From Multifurca ochricompacta (lineage: Eukaryota; Basidiomycota; Agaricomycetes; Russulales; Russulaceae): a stretch of 28,978 nt of DNA. Below, in pieces: positions 20,119 through 28,978 of the stretch. The DNA lies in the NCBI GenBank assembly GCA_022496185.1, contig WTXG01000375.1, forward strand, positions 1 to 28,978, given 5' to 3'. Below the pieces are notes generated by a model. That model made no database searches. It saw nothing but the letters and a program-made list of their open reading frames with translations, and had not been told where the DNA came from. Every line of letters begins with the position of its first letter. Within the stretch, counting starts at the first letter, position 1. A program made the translations under genes and the position numbers.

Positions 20119-20555
20119 TGGCCTCGCGATTGTACAATATGATGGAATATACACATCCAAGAAATACTGCTCGGGTCTGCCCATGGTATGAAAGGGATGA
20201 GCGCAGAATACTGATGTTGGGCAAAACCAAACTCGGGATTATTTTGGGATGTTGACCTCCTGGAACTTGTTGCCAACCGGTTGACCGATAAGGTAGCTCA
20301 CAGGGGTCCTCGAGTCCAGAACCTAGAATGTGCTGGCATCGCTTTGATTTGAGAAAGTACTTCTTTTGCGCGCCCAACAGACAACCTCCCAATTCGTTTG
20401 CACGATTGTGGGTGTTATCAGCTGTTGGAATAAGAGATGGTGGTGCATTGTGGAGAAGGATGAGGATATCGGAACCCCACTGGCAATGATTGATAATGAA
20501 TTTGACTCCTGCTCTTCCAACAAGTTCCTTTGTTTCATGAGTGTGACCGAACATG
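20119..20555 (-). pseudogene. Broken third CHAT gene fragment
   Basis: Minus-strand frames recover the middle of the CHAT proteins in order. First comes MKQRNLLEE (compare VKQQKLLEE). Next are FIINHCQWGSDILILLHNAP (compare VIINHSEWRSDILILLRDSS) and a HNRANELGG segment. After a frame change come SRVWFCPTSVFCAHPFHTMG and YFLDVYIPSYC. There is one in-frame stop (just before SRVWFCP) and at least two frameshifts. The TPR region and the catalytic His/Cys part are both missing. It lies in the same orientation as the intact copies and is far more diverged, so it is an older relative, truncated at the joint with module R. Confidence 0.85.
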
Positions 20556-20676
20556 TCCTCTCTTCGTGGCCCTGGGCGCAAACTTCATTCTTAGTAAGCA
20601 GAATAGAACAGCTACGCCCTCGAGGCCTGTATTGATTTTTGTGAGTTTTGCTCAACACTTTCATTCCCATTCCCAT

Positions 20677-20765
20677 TGTAAGGATGGCTCGAGTGTTGAG
20701 CATGGAACCTTCAGCTATCACCTCTCCTCTCTTTCATCAAACCCTGAATTAGAGCACTTATGATC
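20677..20765 (-). repeat. Left arm of an inverted repeat flanking the secreted-protein gene
   Basis: Reverse complement of about 24179-24283, and part of module S. Shared landmarks are GTAAGGATGGCTCG, TTGAGCATG, CCTTCAGCTATCACC and AACCCTGAATTAGA. The two arms enclose about 3.4 kb including the repeat-protein gene. Confidence 0.6.
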
Positions 20766-21390
20766 TAGTTCTGTATCTTTTATCAGTACATTTGCATTCC
20801 GGGCCCCATCATCTCATCTTACAAACAATCTGCTGCTTCTTGCCCATTAGGGTCAGCAAGTACAGGTTACTTTCCCCCACTTTTATAACATTGATGACCA
20901 AACCCCTCCATCCCCCTCCTCCCCCCGGCTGAACTCAGAATTTTTGGTCTATTCAATTCCGGTCCCCGGAATTTCGAGGATCCTGATATTCTAGGTAGGC
21001 ACGAACTGCCTTGGTCTATCTCTGTACATGTCGGCTCGGCTATGTGCGGTCAGGGCTCTCTTTCCCGTGCCCCTGCAGCCCATTCTATATCGCTTTTTTT
21101 TTTTTTTCATAATCTATACAGCCAATCCAAAAAACTTTAGATTTTGTGATGGATAAACGGCTTTAACGCCTTCCGAGAACACTTCATGATTGTTTCCACC
21201 CCTGACGCGTAACGGCTTCCGGGTGTAACACCAGCACCGAGCCTACGTCGTTGCATCACTTCTTATTAATCTCATTTGATTGCTCATAAATTTTGGACAG
21301 TATGCTTTCCACCGCCGTTGTGGGCATCCGGAAATTTGTCGGTCATGTCAATGGTTGATATGACTTGAGCTCTCTGCGGTCAACGGACCG
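20766..21390. other. Intergenic region upstream of the secreted repeat protein
   Basis: No coding frame is supported. It contains C-rich stretches (about 20920-20930), a T-run at about 21096-21108 and GTAACGGC-type segments. It probably includes distal promoter sequence for the gene at 21676. Confidence 0.35.
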
Positions 21391-21396
21391 GACCCT

Positions 21397-21648
21397 ACAT
21401 AAAAGGGCGACCTTTTTCTGAAAAACCAGATTTCCCCCAGCTCCATCTCCTTTTTCGTATTCTTTCTTTTGCTCCGGCACTGGTTGGTGAGTACACCTTT
21501 TCCCAATTCTTCTCTGACTACCACTTTCCCCCTCGTCGACGAACTTTTTGCTGAAAATATGATTAGCCCTTTTTGCACTTGTTTTCTAAGCCAAATTCGT
21601 GCTATTCTATCACGTTCCCTTTTTTTTTCTGGTTCCACATCCACCCAG
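21397..21648 (+). promoter_or_regulatory. TATA-like box and candidate 5'-UTR intron
   Basis: ACATAAAAGG (21397-21406) lies about 280 bp before the ATG at 21676. The leader contains GTGAGT at 21487 and a T-rich tract ending CATCCACCCAG at 21648, a plausible 162-nt leader intron. Splicing it would shorten the long leader to a normal fungal length. Confidence 0.4.
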
Positions 21649-21675
21649 CTCTCGTCAATTTAAAAGAAGATAACG

Positions 21676-22825
21676 ATGCACGCATCCAACGTCGCCCTCC
21701 TCGTTCTCGCTGCCTCCGTTGCTGCCCCGGTTCTCTCGGTTCCCCTCACGTAAGTTGTCGAGATATAGTCTCAGAAGGGGGTTTTTTTTTCTCCCGACTT
21801 ACGTCTTTCACAGGGCTCGTGACGCTACTGGCTCATCACCTTTCTCCGAGGTTGTTGCCCGCGACGTTTCATCGGCCTCCCCTGTCGTTGCTAGGAGTCT
21901 TGTTCAAAGCCGTGACCTTGAGGATATTCTTATCGCCAGTGCTCTCTCTAGTCGTGATCTCCTGGACTCGCGGGATGTGTCTCCTGATCAGGTCGTGGCC
22001 CGCGACGACGAACTCAATGCCATCCTCACCGCTGCCCTCTTGAACTCACGGGATATGTCTCCTGATCAGGTCGTGGCCCGCGACGACGACCTTGATGCCA
22101 TCCTCACCGCCGCCCTCTTGAACTCACGGGATATGTCTCCTGACCAGGTCATGGCTCGCGACGACGACCTTGATGCCATCCTCACCGCCGCCCTCTTGAA
22201 CTCACGGGATATGTCTCCTGATCAGGTCGTGGCCCGCGACGACGACCTCGATGCCATCCTCACCGCCGCCCTCTTGACCTCACGGGATATGTCTCCTGAT
22301 CAGGTCGTGGCCCGCGACGACGACCTCGATGCCATCCTCACCGCTGCCCTCTTGAACTCACGGGATATGTCTCCTGACCAGGTCGTGGCCCGGGACGACG
22401 ACCTTGATGCCATCCTCACCGCCGCCCTCTTGAGCTCGCGTGATCTCACATCCGGTGAACAGCTCCAGGCGCGGACCTTCCTTACCTCCCTCTTCGGCAA
22501 AATCGCGAGTATCCTTACGAAGGGCGGAAAACGCGACGACGAGCTCATGTCCCGCGACCTCAATGACGTCCTCACACTCGCCCTCTTGAACTCCCAGGAT
22601 CTGCCTTCTGATCAGGTCGTGGCCCGCGACGACGACCTCGATGCCATCCTCACTGCCGCCCTCTTGAACTCGCGAGATATGTCCCCTGACCAGGTCATGG
22701 CCCGTGACGACGACCTCGATGCCATCCTCACCGCCGCTCTCTTGAACTCGCGTGACGTCTCCCCGAGCAACTTCTCGTGCTCGCCGCTCTTTCCAGTCGC
22801 TCTATTGACGAACTCGACTAGATAA
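21676..22825 (+). CDS. Secreted acidic 26-residue repeat protein with one embedded cationic segment
   Basis: Exon 1 is 21676-21749 and exon 2 is 21814-22825, joined across a 64-nt GTAAGT...CACAG intron, giving 361 residues. Exon 1 supplies a clear secretion signal (start MHASNVALLVLAASVAAPVL), which is why I place the start there and not at the open frame's first Met. Residues 83-238 are six repeats of 26 residues, with core ARDDDLDAILTAALLNSRD and linker MSPDQV. Residues 291-342 are two more, and diverged copies flank them. Residues 246-265 break the pattern: a threonine, then the basic, hydrophobic stretch FLTSLFGKIASILTKGGKR, followed by acidic sequence. The family is not recognised. The layout resembles fungal secreted precursors cut at basic residues (Kex2-type, after Lys-Arg), but only one Lys-Arg is present and most repeats are joined at Arg-Asp. 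Function is unknown. Confidence 0.85.
21986..22765 (+). repeat. 78-bp coding tandem repeats (6 + 2 units)
   Basis: Units occupy 21986-22453 (six) and 22610-22765 (two). They are nearly identical at DNA level, including synonymous positions, indicating recent unit amplification or conversion. The interruption at 22454-22609 encodes the cationic segment (22475-22534) and one diverged unit. Confidence 0.9.
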
Positions 22826-23689
22826 TATTTGATGGATGGAGTGAGGTTCATGAAATGAATGGATGGCAACGAATTATGTTTTCCCCAATGCTTAGATACG
22901 CTGGTTTGTCAGTGGCTTATTCTTTTTCCTATGCTAATGCGAAGGTTTTCGGAGCTCATTTATAATTGATTGGCCGTGATATACGATTGAGATCGGTCTG
23001 CTTGAGTTGGATATGATGGAGCATGAATTTCCACTGAGAGGCGGATACCGTTCGAGAATACGACAATAATGTATTTGTCTTTTCTCATGTTCATTGTGGA
23101 AGCTTAGAAGGAAAAAAAAAGATGATATTTGTAGGGTCAAGACACCAGTCCCCACACGATCAATACAAGAGTTAGGACAAGTTCAGAAGCAAGGCTAGTA
23201 ATTAGTGAGAGAGTAAGATGGACGGGGAGTAGGTACGAGGAAGAGTGAATGATAGATTACGGTGATGAGGCAAAGAGACATCAATGCTGGCGCGAGTGTT
23301 CGGATGAGTAATGGAGATGATGATCATGAACACAGAGTACGGGTTTTCTGTCGCACATGGAAAGAAGGGCAATTCAAGACTAAAAGTCGGGCGCGAGTGG
23401 GGGGGGGGTCGCAGTCTAGGCGGCGACGGCGAGCGGGTGGAGACGACATAAGATAAACGACATGGGGTTCGTTGTAAAGGACAAAGGCAAAGGCAGAGTC
23501 AGATGGATCCGGGGTTGGAGACAACAACAAATGCGAAGCAATGAGTGGCGAGTGGTATGGGATGGGCCAAAAAGACTATAAGTACGCTTTTAACAAGAGG
23601 TGGAAGGGGAAAGGACCCGAGGAGATGCGCGCAAGAAACAAACTTGCTCTCTCAAATCTCGGTCAGGATGAGATCTTGAAGAGAGCGGT
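22826..23689. other. Intergenic region, nothing recognised
   Basis: No convincing frame, splice pattern or repeat. A plus-strand frame starting at 23541 runs into module S and is not supported. Confidence 0.4.
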
Positions 23690-24300
23690 GTACGGATCCG
23701 ATCCGCGGTTTCGTGCGAGGCGTGCGAGGCAAAGTGTTCCACCAAAGGAGAGGCAAGGGAGATGGAAGAAAGAAGAGGGAGCCTCAAGATATCTAAGACT
23801 TCGAACGAGGGTGTATCCTGCTTGAACTTTGCGAATACACTGTTTTCTGGTTCCGTTTGACCTTGCGCTCGATGTCATCAAGAAATTCTTCCACACAAAG
23901 ATAAAAGAGAGGCATGGCATTTGATTTCTGCATTTCTGCTTCTGTTGGCTCACTGGCTGGTCTACTACAAAGCATTTATATGTAGCTTATATACTTGTAG
24001 AGAGACCTGGTTATGACGCAGAAGAGGATGAAAGGAGGCAAGTGAGGCAATAAAGGCGGCGAGAGAGGTAACGGAGAGGTAATGAAACTGATTATTAAGG
24101 AATGGACGGGCAGGCGGCCTGGAACAAATGTAATTGGAGACGCATCTTGCATTAATTGCTTTGTAGTATAGTAACTAAATCAGAAATGTTCTAATTCAGG
24201 GTTTGTAATGAAAGAGAGAAGTGAGTTCGACCAGGAATTGGTGATAGCTGAAGGTTTCATGCTCAACGCCCGAGCCATCCTTACAGAGGTCACCACAGAA
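23690..24300. repeat. Upstream module S, diverged third copy
   Basis: Aligns with 7985-8400 and 17640-18060: GGATCCGATCCGCGG, CTGGTTCCGTTTGACCTTGCG, CTACTACAAAGCATT, and TTTCATGCTCAACGCCC then GAGCCATCCTTACAG. It is not followed by a CHAT gene here. Its right end (24179-24283) is the inverted partner of 20677-20765. The stretch 24301-24680 shows no supported gene. Confidence 0.55.
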
Positions 24301-24682
24301 TTCAAAGATCCAGGTTGCGAACAGGCCTCAATCCTGGTAAGAGATGAATTGTGAACTGCTCCTGCGAGTTGGCGAGCATGGAGATTCGCAATACAGGATA
24401 TGCAGGGCAGGATACACATGTGTAACTATAGGGTGTTGGGATCAGAGTTAGCGAGCGCTCTCAGCTTGCTTTTCGCCACTGCACCAGAAGACCCTGGCGG
24501 CCAGGGTAATTCGAAACGAAAAGTGACACGGACCGAGCATTATAGAAACGAAATAGTAGCCCCTTTGTCACCCACAGCGAGGCGTGTGTCAATGTCAAAT
24601 CGGATTCGAGGGCGAGCAATTGACTCGCGGCTTGTGATGCACGAGCCAAAGGGGTTCAGCAACACTTCTCGGTCAATCTAGG

Positions 24683-24774
24683 GCGAGGGTGAGTGAGGGT
24701 AAGTGAGGGTGAGGGGTGGGGGGACGTTACATGCTTACCTGCTGTAACGTGACTGTAACGTGACTGTAACGTGA
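24683..24774 (+). promoter_or_regulatory. Clustered direct repeats upstream of the hydratase gene
   Basis: GTGAGGGT-type 10-mers recur at 24683-24715. Three exact tandem TGTAACGTGA(C) units of 11 bp follow at 24743-24774, and an inverted GACGTTAC lies at 24723-24730. They sit about 200 bp upstream of the start codon, so they are candidate transcription factor sites. A TATTTAAA-like box lies near 24885. Confidence 0.5.
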
Positions 24775-24968
24775 AACTACTTGTGCACGTGGAGTGTAGT
24801 TCCGACCGACCGATATCGGGGTCCGTCCGTTTGATGTCCATCCGCGCCCGCTCCGTTCCAGAGTACTGCATTGGCAGGTAGCCCTTATTTAAACCCTCGT
24901 CATGAGCCTTGTCATGGACCGTATCACACCTTTATCGTCTTTTTTCTCATCAAAAAAAATAAACAACA

Positions 24969-26427
24969 ATGTCCTCTGATAGCATGACCACCGTTTCCAG
25001 TCATACGCTCCAACGTATCGTTGGTCGTGAGTATGGTGCAGACCCAGTGAGTATTTCAGTTCTGCTACTGTAACCTCGTAATGATGGCCATGACCGCTAC
25101 ACGTGTAGGTGAGCTGGAATAGACGCGATCTTCTAGCCTATGCTCTCGGAATCGGCGCTACCCCTGCTGAGCAGCAGTTCGTAAATGGTACGTCAGCGTT
25201 TCCGCCCTGTGACATCCATTTCGGTCTGACGACGAAGCCATCTCCTTATCTAGAGCTCCGTATGTGACTAATATCTCGTCACTTATATATATGCTTGACG
25301 TATCATCCCGCTCTCTCAGATCCATCTTTCGCTGCCTTTCCAACGTTTCCTGTTGTCCTTTTCCTCAAAGGCGTGTTTCGAATTTGCACCTGTAAATGCC
25401 CACAGGTTTGCTCACGTTCGACTTGACAGGGAAAGACGACAGTGTCACGGAATTCACAAATACCATTAATAGGACGAATGCCATCAAAGGTTTACCCTAC
25501 TTTGACCCGAGCCACCTGGTACACGCAACCCAGTCCATAGAGATCCTGAAGCCTCTTCCACTTGTCAGTGGGCCTGGATGGCTCTTGAAAAAGCGATTGA
25601 TTTCAATCCGCGAGAATAGTACGTTCATCTCAATCTCACCTGTTTTTCTGGGAGGAGCTCATCGGAAACCCATAGAGTCTGGCGTGATCCTTGAGAACGA
25701 ATTCATCCTTGTCGACCCAGAAGAGACCCCTTACGCTCGACTAACTGTAAGCCTTCAGCCTTTTCTTGTGCTGATCTCCTCTGACATTTCGGTGAAAGAC
25801 TGCGATGTTCAACCTTACTGGCAAGATCACCGGTCAGCGATATACGCGCAGCGTAGTTTCATTACCCGAGGCAAAACCCATCCCTCGAGACCGTGCACCG
25901 AACTGGGTAGTGGCGGACCGTACCAATGCGCATCAAGCACTTATGTATCGTCTCTCTGGTGATTATAACCCACTGCACGTCGGTACGGTTTTTTCTTTAC
26001 CTCCCAGAAAACAAAACAAAAAAAAGACTGAAACGAGTTTGTATGGCATGATAAAAAGATCCGAATGCGAGTTCGAGTGGTGGCGGCGTGATCTTGCATG
26101 GTCTTTCGACGCTTGGGTTCGCGGCACGGGCTCTTATACGCACAGTCGGATATGGACGTCCATCGTCGTTGCAGTATCTGAACGTTCGATTTACTGCTCC
26201 AGTCACACCAGGAGATGGATTGGAGACGAGCGCGTGGGATGTCGGTTCTGGGCCTGGTGGAGTAATTGAGGTCGCTTTTGAGGTGAGGAATACAAGAACC
26301 GGGAAGGTGGGCCGTGTTTATTTTTTTTTTGCCACCCAACGACTGAAAGGATTATAATAAATTGTACCAGGTTGTGATTGGTGGGGGTCATGCACGTTTC
26401 GCAAGGTGGGAGCCGAGCAAACTATAG
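24969..26427 (+). CDS. Peroxisomal hydratase 2 / MaoC-fold enoyl-CoA hydratase
   Basis: Nine exons: 24969-25046, 25109-25187, 25254-25259, 25320-25370, 25430-25618, 25676-25746, 25799-25982, 26059-26306 and 26371-26427. They total 963 nt, 320 residues plus stop. Exon choice follows reading frame and the family pattern. Residues ~25-160 form the N-terminal hot-dog half (NRRDLLAYALGIGA, HPSFAAFPTFPVVLF). The C-terminal half has the hydratase 2 signature YRLSGDYNPLHVDPNAS with Asp213, Asn215 and His218, then ILHGLSTLGFAARAL. The last three residues are Ser-Lys-Leu, a type 1 peroxisomal targeting signal. The family hydrates trans-2-enoyl-CoA to (3R)-hydroxyacyl-CoA in peroxisomal beta-oxidation. 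In most fungi this activity also sits in a multifunctional protein, so this would be a stand-alone paralog. The introns are 52-76 nt. One is GC-AG (25371-25429) and one exon is only 6 nt. Confidence 0.9.
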
Positions 26428-27513
26428 ATGAATATGGGTTCGATGGTTGAGCACGTTCTTACGATACAATTGACTGTATATTCTATCTATATCACAACTA
26501 CTACTATTTCTCATAACCGTTCCACGGCATAGGAGCTACGCGTAAATGTAAAAACCCAAGGAAGGAGACCATATTCCGAGTGCAGCTACGTATACTTTAG
26601 GCACCCCAGTATATACATTTGAAATGAGCCAACAAAAGATTAGTTTAAGTCAAGTCACTATACATGTAGGAGACCGTCAAAAATACAAGGGGTAATGAGT
26701 TGTTTGACGACAATGTCTACTATAAAGTTAGAACGCATGTAATACATGGAATTATGGACCTCTGTCTGTCTTGATTGGTACACTGGCTTGAAGGTTGCGC
26801 ACGTACGCTGTAAAAATGCTAAGAGATCATGGGCTTGACCATGAAAGTGTTTATGAAAGGTGGTTTCGCCTGACCGCGGGGCGTGACGAATACAGTCATG
26901 GAAAGGGCGTCACGTGAGCCCTTCACGGGGGGGGATGTCCTGAATTGTTGGATGTAGTCGCTTACCCATACGAGGGGCATGCGAGGGCGTGACCCACCTG
27001 AGAGCAGTGGAGGTGGTGTGGCGAGAATAGAGTTGTTTTTTTCCTCCATCCTCTGGGTGATTGCGGCCGTCAGGTGGGTCGGTGAGAGTGTGGGGTGCTG
27101 ATGAAGGGTGTAGTCACGGCAGTCGTCTTCATCGGTCGGCGTACCAGTCGATAGCCCAGTTTTTTTAAAAGCACGTTTGCGTGCAAACCTCTCAGCAGTA
27201 TGCTGCAGTGAATGAATACCTCGCGCAGCCTCGAAAAGGGGTGTGTGTGTGTGTGTTTTAAATTTCATGGAGAACTTGTTTGCGTGCGTTACCTCTGAGC
27301 CTTAGAATCGCGTATTTGTGGGACCCAGACTAGATGGACAGTAAATCCTACAAACGATTCAGTTAGCGCTGAGGAGACCACACTCGGTACATTATAACAG
27401 GCTGCGCACGCTTAGAACAATCCCGAAGAACGTATTGCCAACGACCCCCTTGAAACTGAGGCACGCCTTCCTCCTATTTCACTCGCATATCGTAGGTCTA
27501 ATGCTTCCAGCAT
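26428..27513. other. Intergenic region with one doubtful minus-strand frame
   Basis: The frame at 27268-26819 (149 codons) is open and ends at a natural stop, but shows no known domain and starts within a (GT)n-derived tract (27240-27256). No splice partner was found. No other gene is supported here. Confidence 0.3.
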
Positions 27514-28725
27514 TTGATCAGTCCAATGCCCACAGATAAGCCCAGTTTCGGAGCGGCCATCGCTAAACTTCCTCCGTGCGCCCGTGCAATGAGTGACTAC
27601 CATGACCAAGAAAAGGAGCGCGCGAGGATAGCCTGGAGCTTGCTCAACGGAATTTGGGAATATCATTCTCAAGAACAAGAAAACCAAAGACAACATGACC
27701 TTCCAAGGCCGCTCACCAGACAGCCCAACGCCATTGTGCCAGCGAACACAGTAGAGGTTATAATTGAAGTTAAGAACGAGTTAGGGGGATCACCGGTTGT
27801 GATGGCTTGGGGGAAATGGCAGCTTATTACACCCAGTGTCTCGATTTGAATACCTCGTGAGACTCGCAACGACGTTTCCTGTTCCCTGTTCTGGGTAGTG
27901 GTAGGTAAGTGAGTATCAAAGTCCCTATGGGCAATTTGACTGCAATGTTGAGTGATCTACACACTTGCTGGAGCACATATTGGATTTTATGCACTGTCAT
28001 TTATAAAAGTGACACGCCTCTTCTTCCTACAGCAATCGAGAGGGAACGAATGGGCCAGACACGCTCTGATGAGGGCATTTCAGGCTGCTTACATCCTTCG
28101 AATAAACAAAGACACGGAAATCTTCATGGCCAACCGCCTGCCGAGGCAATTTTCCATATGTAGACGAGGCTTCTGCTCATCCTCCTCCTGGGAAAATTTG
28201 CTTCGAGGGCTTATCAAGCCCAGAAAATGTCGATACTGGCGAAATTGTTTCATCTATCTTGCGACCACAAGTGAAAACAAAGACCGGATTTTTGTAAAGT
28301 TTATGCAACGACTCTGCTTGCCAGACACGTACCTAGAGTGACAGGGTATGTTGTTCACGGTGGGGTGGCTTGTCATAGTGATGGGGTTGATAGAGTTTGA
28401 ACCATCTGACCAGCAAAATTATGCATCTGAGTAGTACCTCCCGGGGTGTTCAAAGGACTTGAAGGGACTTGTGGATGAAATGAATTCCATAACGAAAGGA
28501 TTTGTACATGGTGGTGACCTCCGAGATCCAAAACTTGATCGTCCCCAAGAAGAATTAATGTTGTGGGGAGGGAGGAGGATCCGAATCTAAATTCTGGACT
28601 GGTTCGCCATTCAACTGAACTCAGCCTTGATGTGGGGTGAGGATCAGAACGATTTGGTGATCACAGCGATGCGTAATAACTTGACACTAGAAGTTCTGTT
28701 ATGGAGGCTGCGAGGTAAGGCATAG
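27514..28725 (+). pseudogene. Decayed FunK1-type fungal protein kinase
   Basis: Plus-strand frames in order recover pieces of the large agaricomycete FunK1 kinase family. They are VEVIIEVKNELG, then after a frame change GCDGLGEMAAYYTQC, then LAGAHIGFYAL, then KICFEGLSSPENVDTGEIVS. After another change come TSENKDRIFVKF, VGWLVIVMG and KGFVHGGDLRDP (28498-28530), equivalent to the HGDLRDxN catalytic loop with an inserted glycine. ILDWF stands near the metal-binding position. At least two frameshifts and several in-frame stops (for example after CLPDTYLE at 28341) exclude a working product. The start is not defined. Family members are thought to be Ser/Thr kinases with an N-terminal EVKxE region of unknown role. 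Confidence 0.75.
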
Positions 28726-28978
28726 ATCACTTTTTTTACTCGCTCGCTCGAGTTCGACGAAAACTTTCATTTTTTTGTCTGGTCGACACGACGGAAATTG
28801 GGCTTCGGGTGTCGTTCGATGTGATATCGGTGTTTATTCTGTCTTGGTTGGTGGAGACTCGAAGTCCTTCTATAATATGTGACCCCGTTTCATAGGAATT
28901 TAAAGAGGATCTCCGGGCTTTCTGATAACTGTGTGCTGATGTTTGATGATAGAGCAAGCTTGCAGATGAATGACGATG

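Noticed and set aside
23541..23825. 94-codon basic protein
   Set aside because: Its second half is module S sequence, whose frame is not kept in other copies, and no splice signals or homologous pattern are seen.
24683..24720. Telomere-like GTGAGGGT array
   Set aside because: The unit does not match TTAGGG, is only a few copies long and lies directly upstream of a normal gene.
26819..27268. 149-codon minus-strand gene
   Set aside because: It starts in a (GT)n tract, has no recognisable domain and no supported introns. It is kept only as a doubtful frame in the intergenic note.

Overview
The window looks like a stretch of a mushroom-type basidiomycete (Agaricomycetes) nuclear genome. This rests on several features together. 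The genes carry short 50-80 nt GT-AG introns. Long TPR-CHAT proteins occur in tandem. There is a decayed kinase of the fungal FunK1 type, Ty1/copia debris, non-autonomous DNA elements, and a small secreted repeat protein. No bacterial, organellar, rRNA or CRISPR signal is seen. Species cannot be named from the sequence alone.

Layout. Positions 1-3.6 kb are transposon debris: a copia gag fragment on the minus strand, then two LTR-like sequences facing each other as an inverted pair. From about 3.8 to 9.5 kb and again from about 13.2 to 20.1 kb lies a tandem segmental duplication (copies A and B). Each copy carries one full-length TPR-CHAT gene on the minus strand plus more than 1.8 kb of shared upstream DNA. 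Copy B has been invaded by a 223-bp element with a tRNA-like core and by a 980-bp DNA element with long terminal inverted repeats, and copy A preserves both empty sites. Between the copies are a copia reverse-transcriptase fragment inside a 49-bp inverted repeat, a frameshifted gene of unknown function, and an inverted copy of a promoter-like module. A third, broken CHAT gene sits at the right edge of copy B.

The right third (20.7-29 kb) has two convincing spliced genes on the plus strand. One (21676-22825) is a secreted protein built of eight 26-residue acidic repeats, interrupted once by a cationic, helix-like segment ending in Gly-Gly-Lys-Arg. The other (24969-26427) is a nine-exon peroxisomal hydratase 2 (MaoC fold) ending in Ser-Lys-Leu. 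Its model includes a 6-nt microexon and a GC-AG intron. The window ends in a decayed FunK1-type kinase.

Working together: the CHAT copies form an expanding, partly gene-converted family of putative caspase-like proteins with recurrent upstream modules. The hydratase is a separate fatty-acid beta-oxidation gene. No operon-like or clustered pathway is apparent. The best candidates for something undescribed are the repeat/peptide precursor, the tRNA-cored element with LTR-like ends, and the diversifying CHAT pair.
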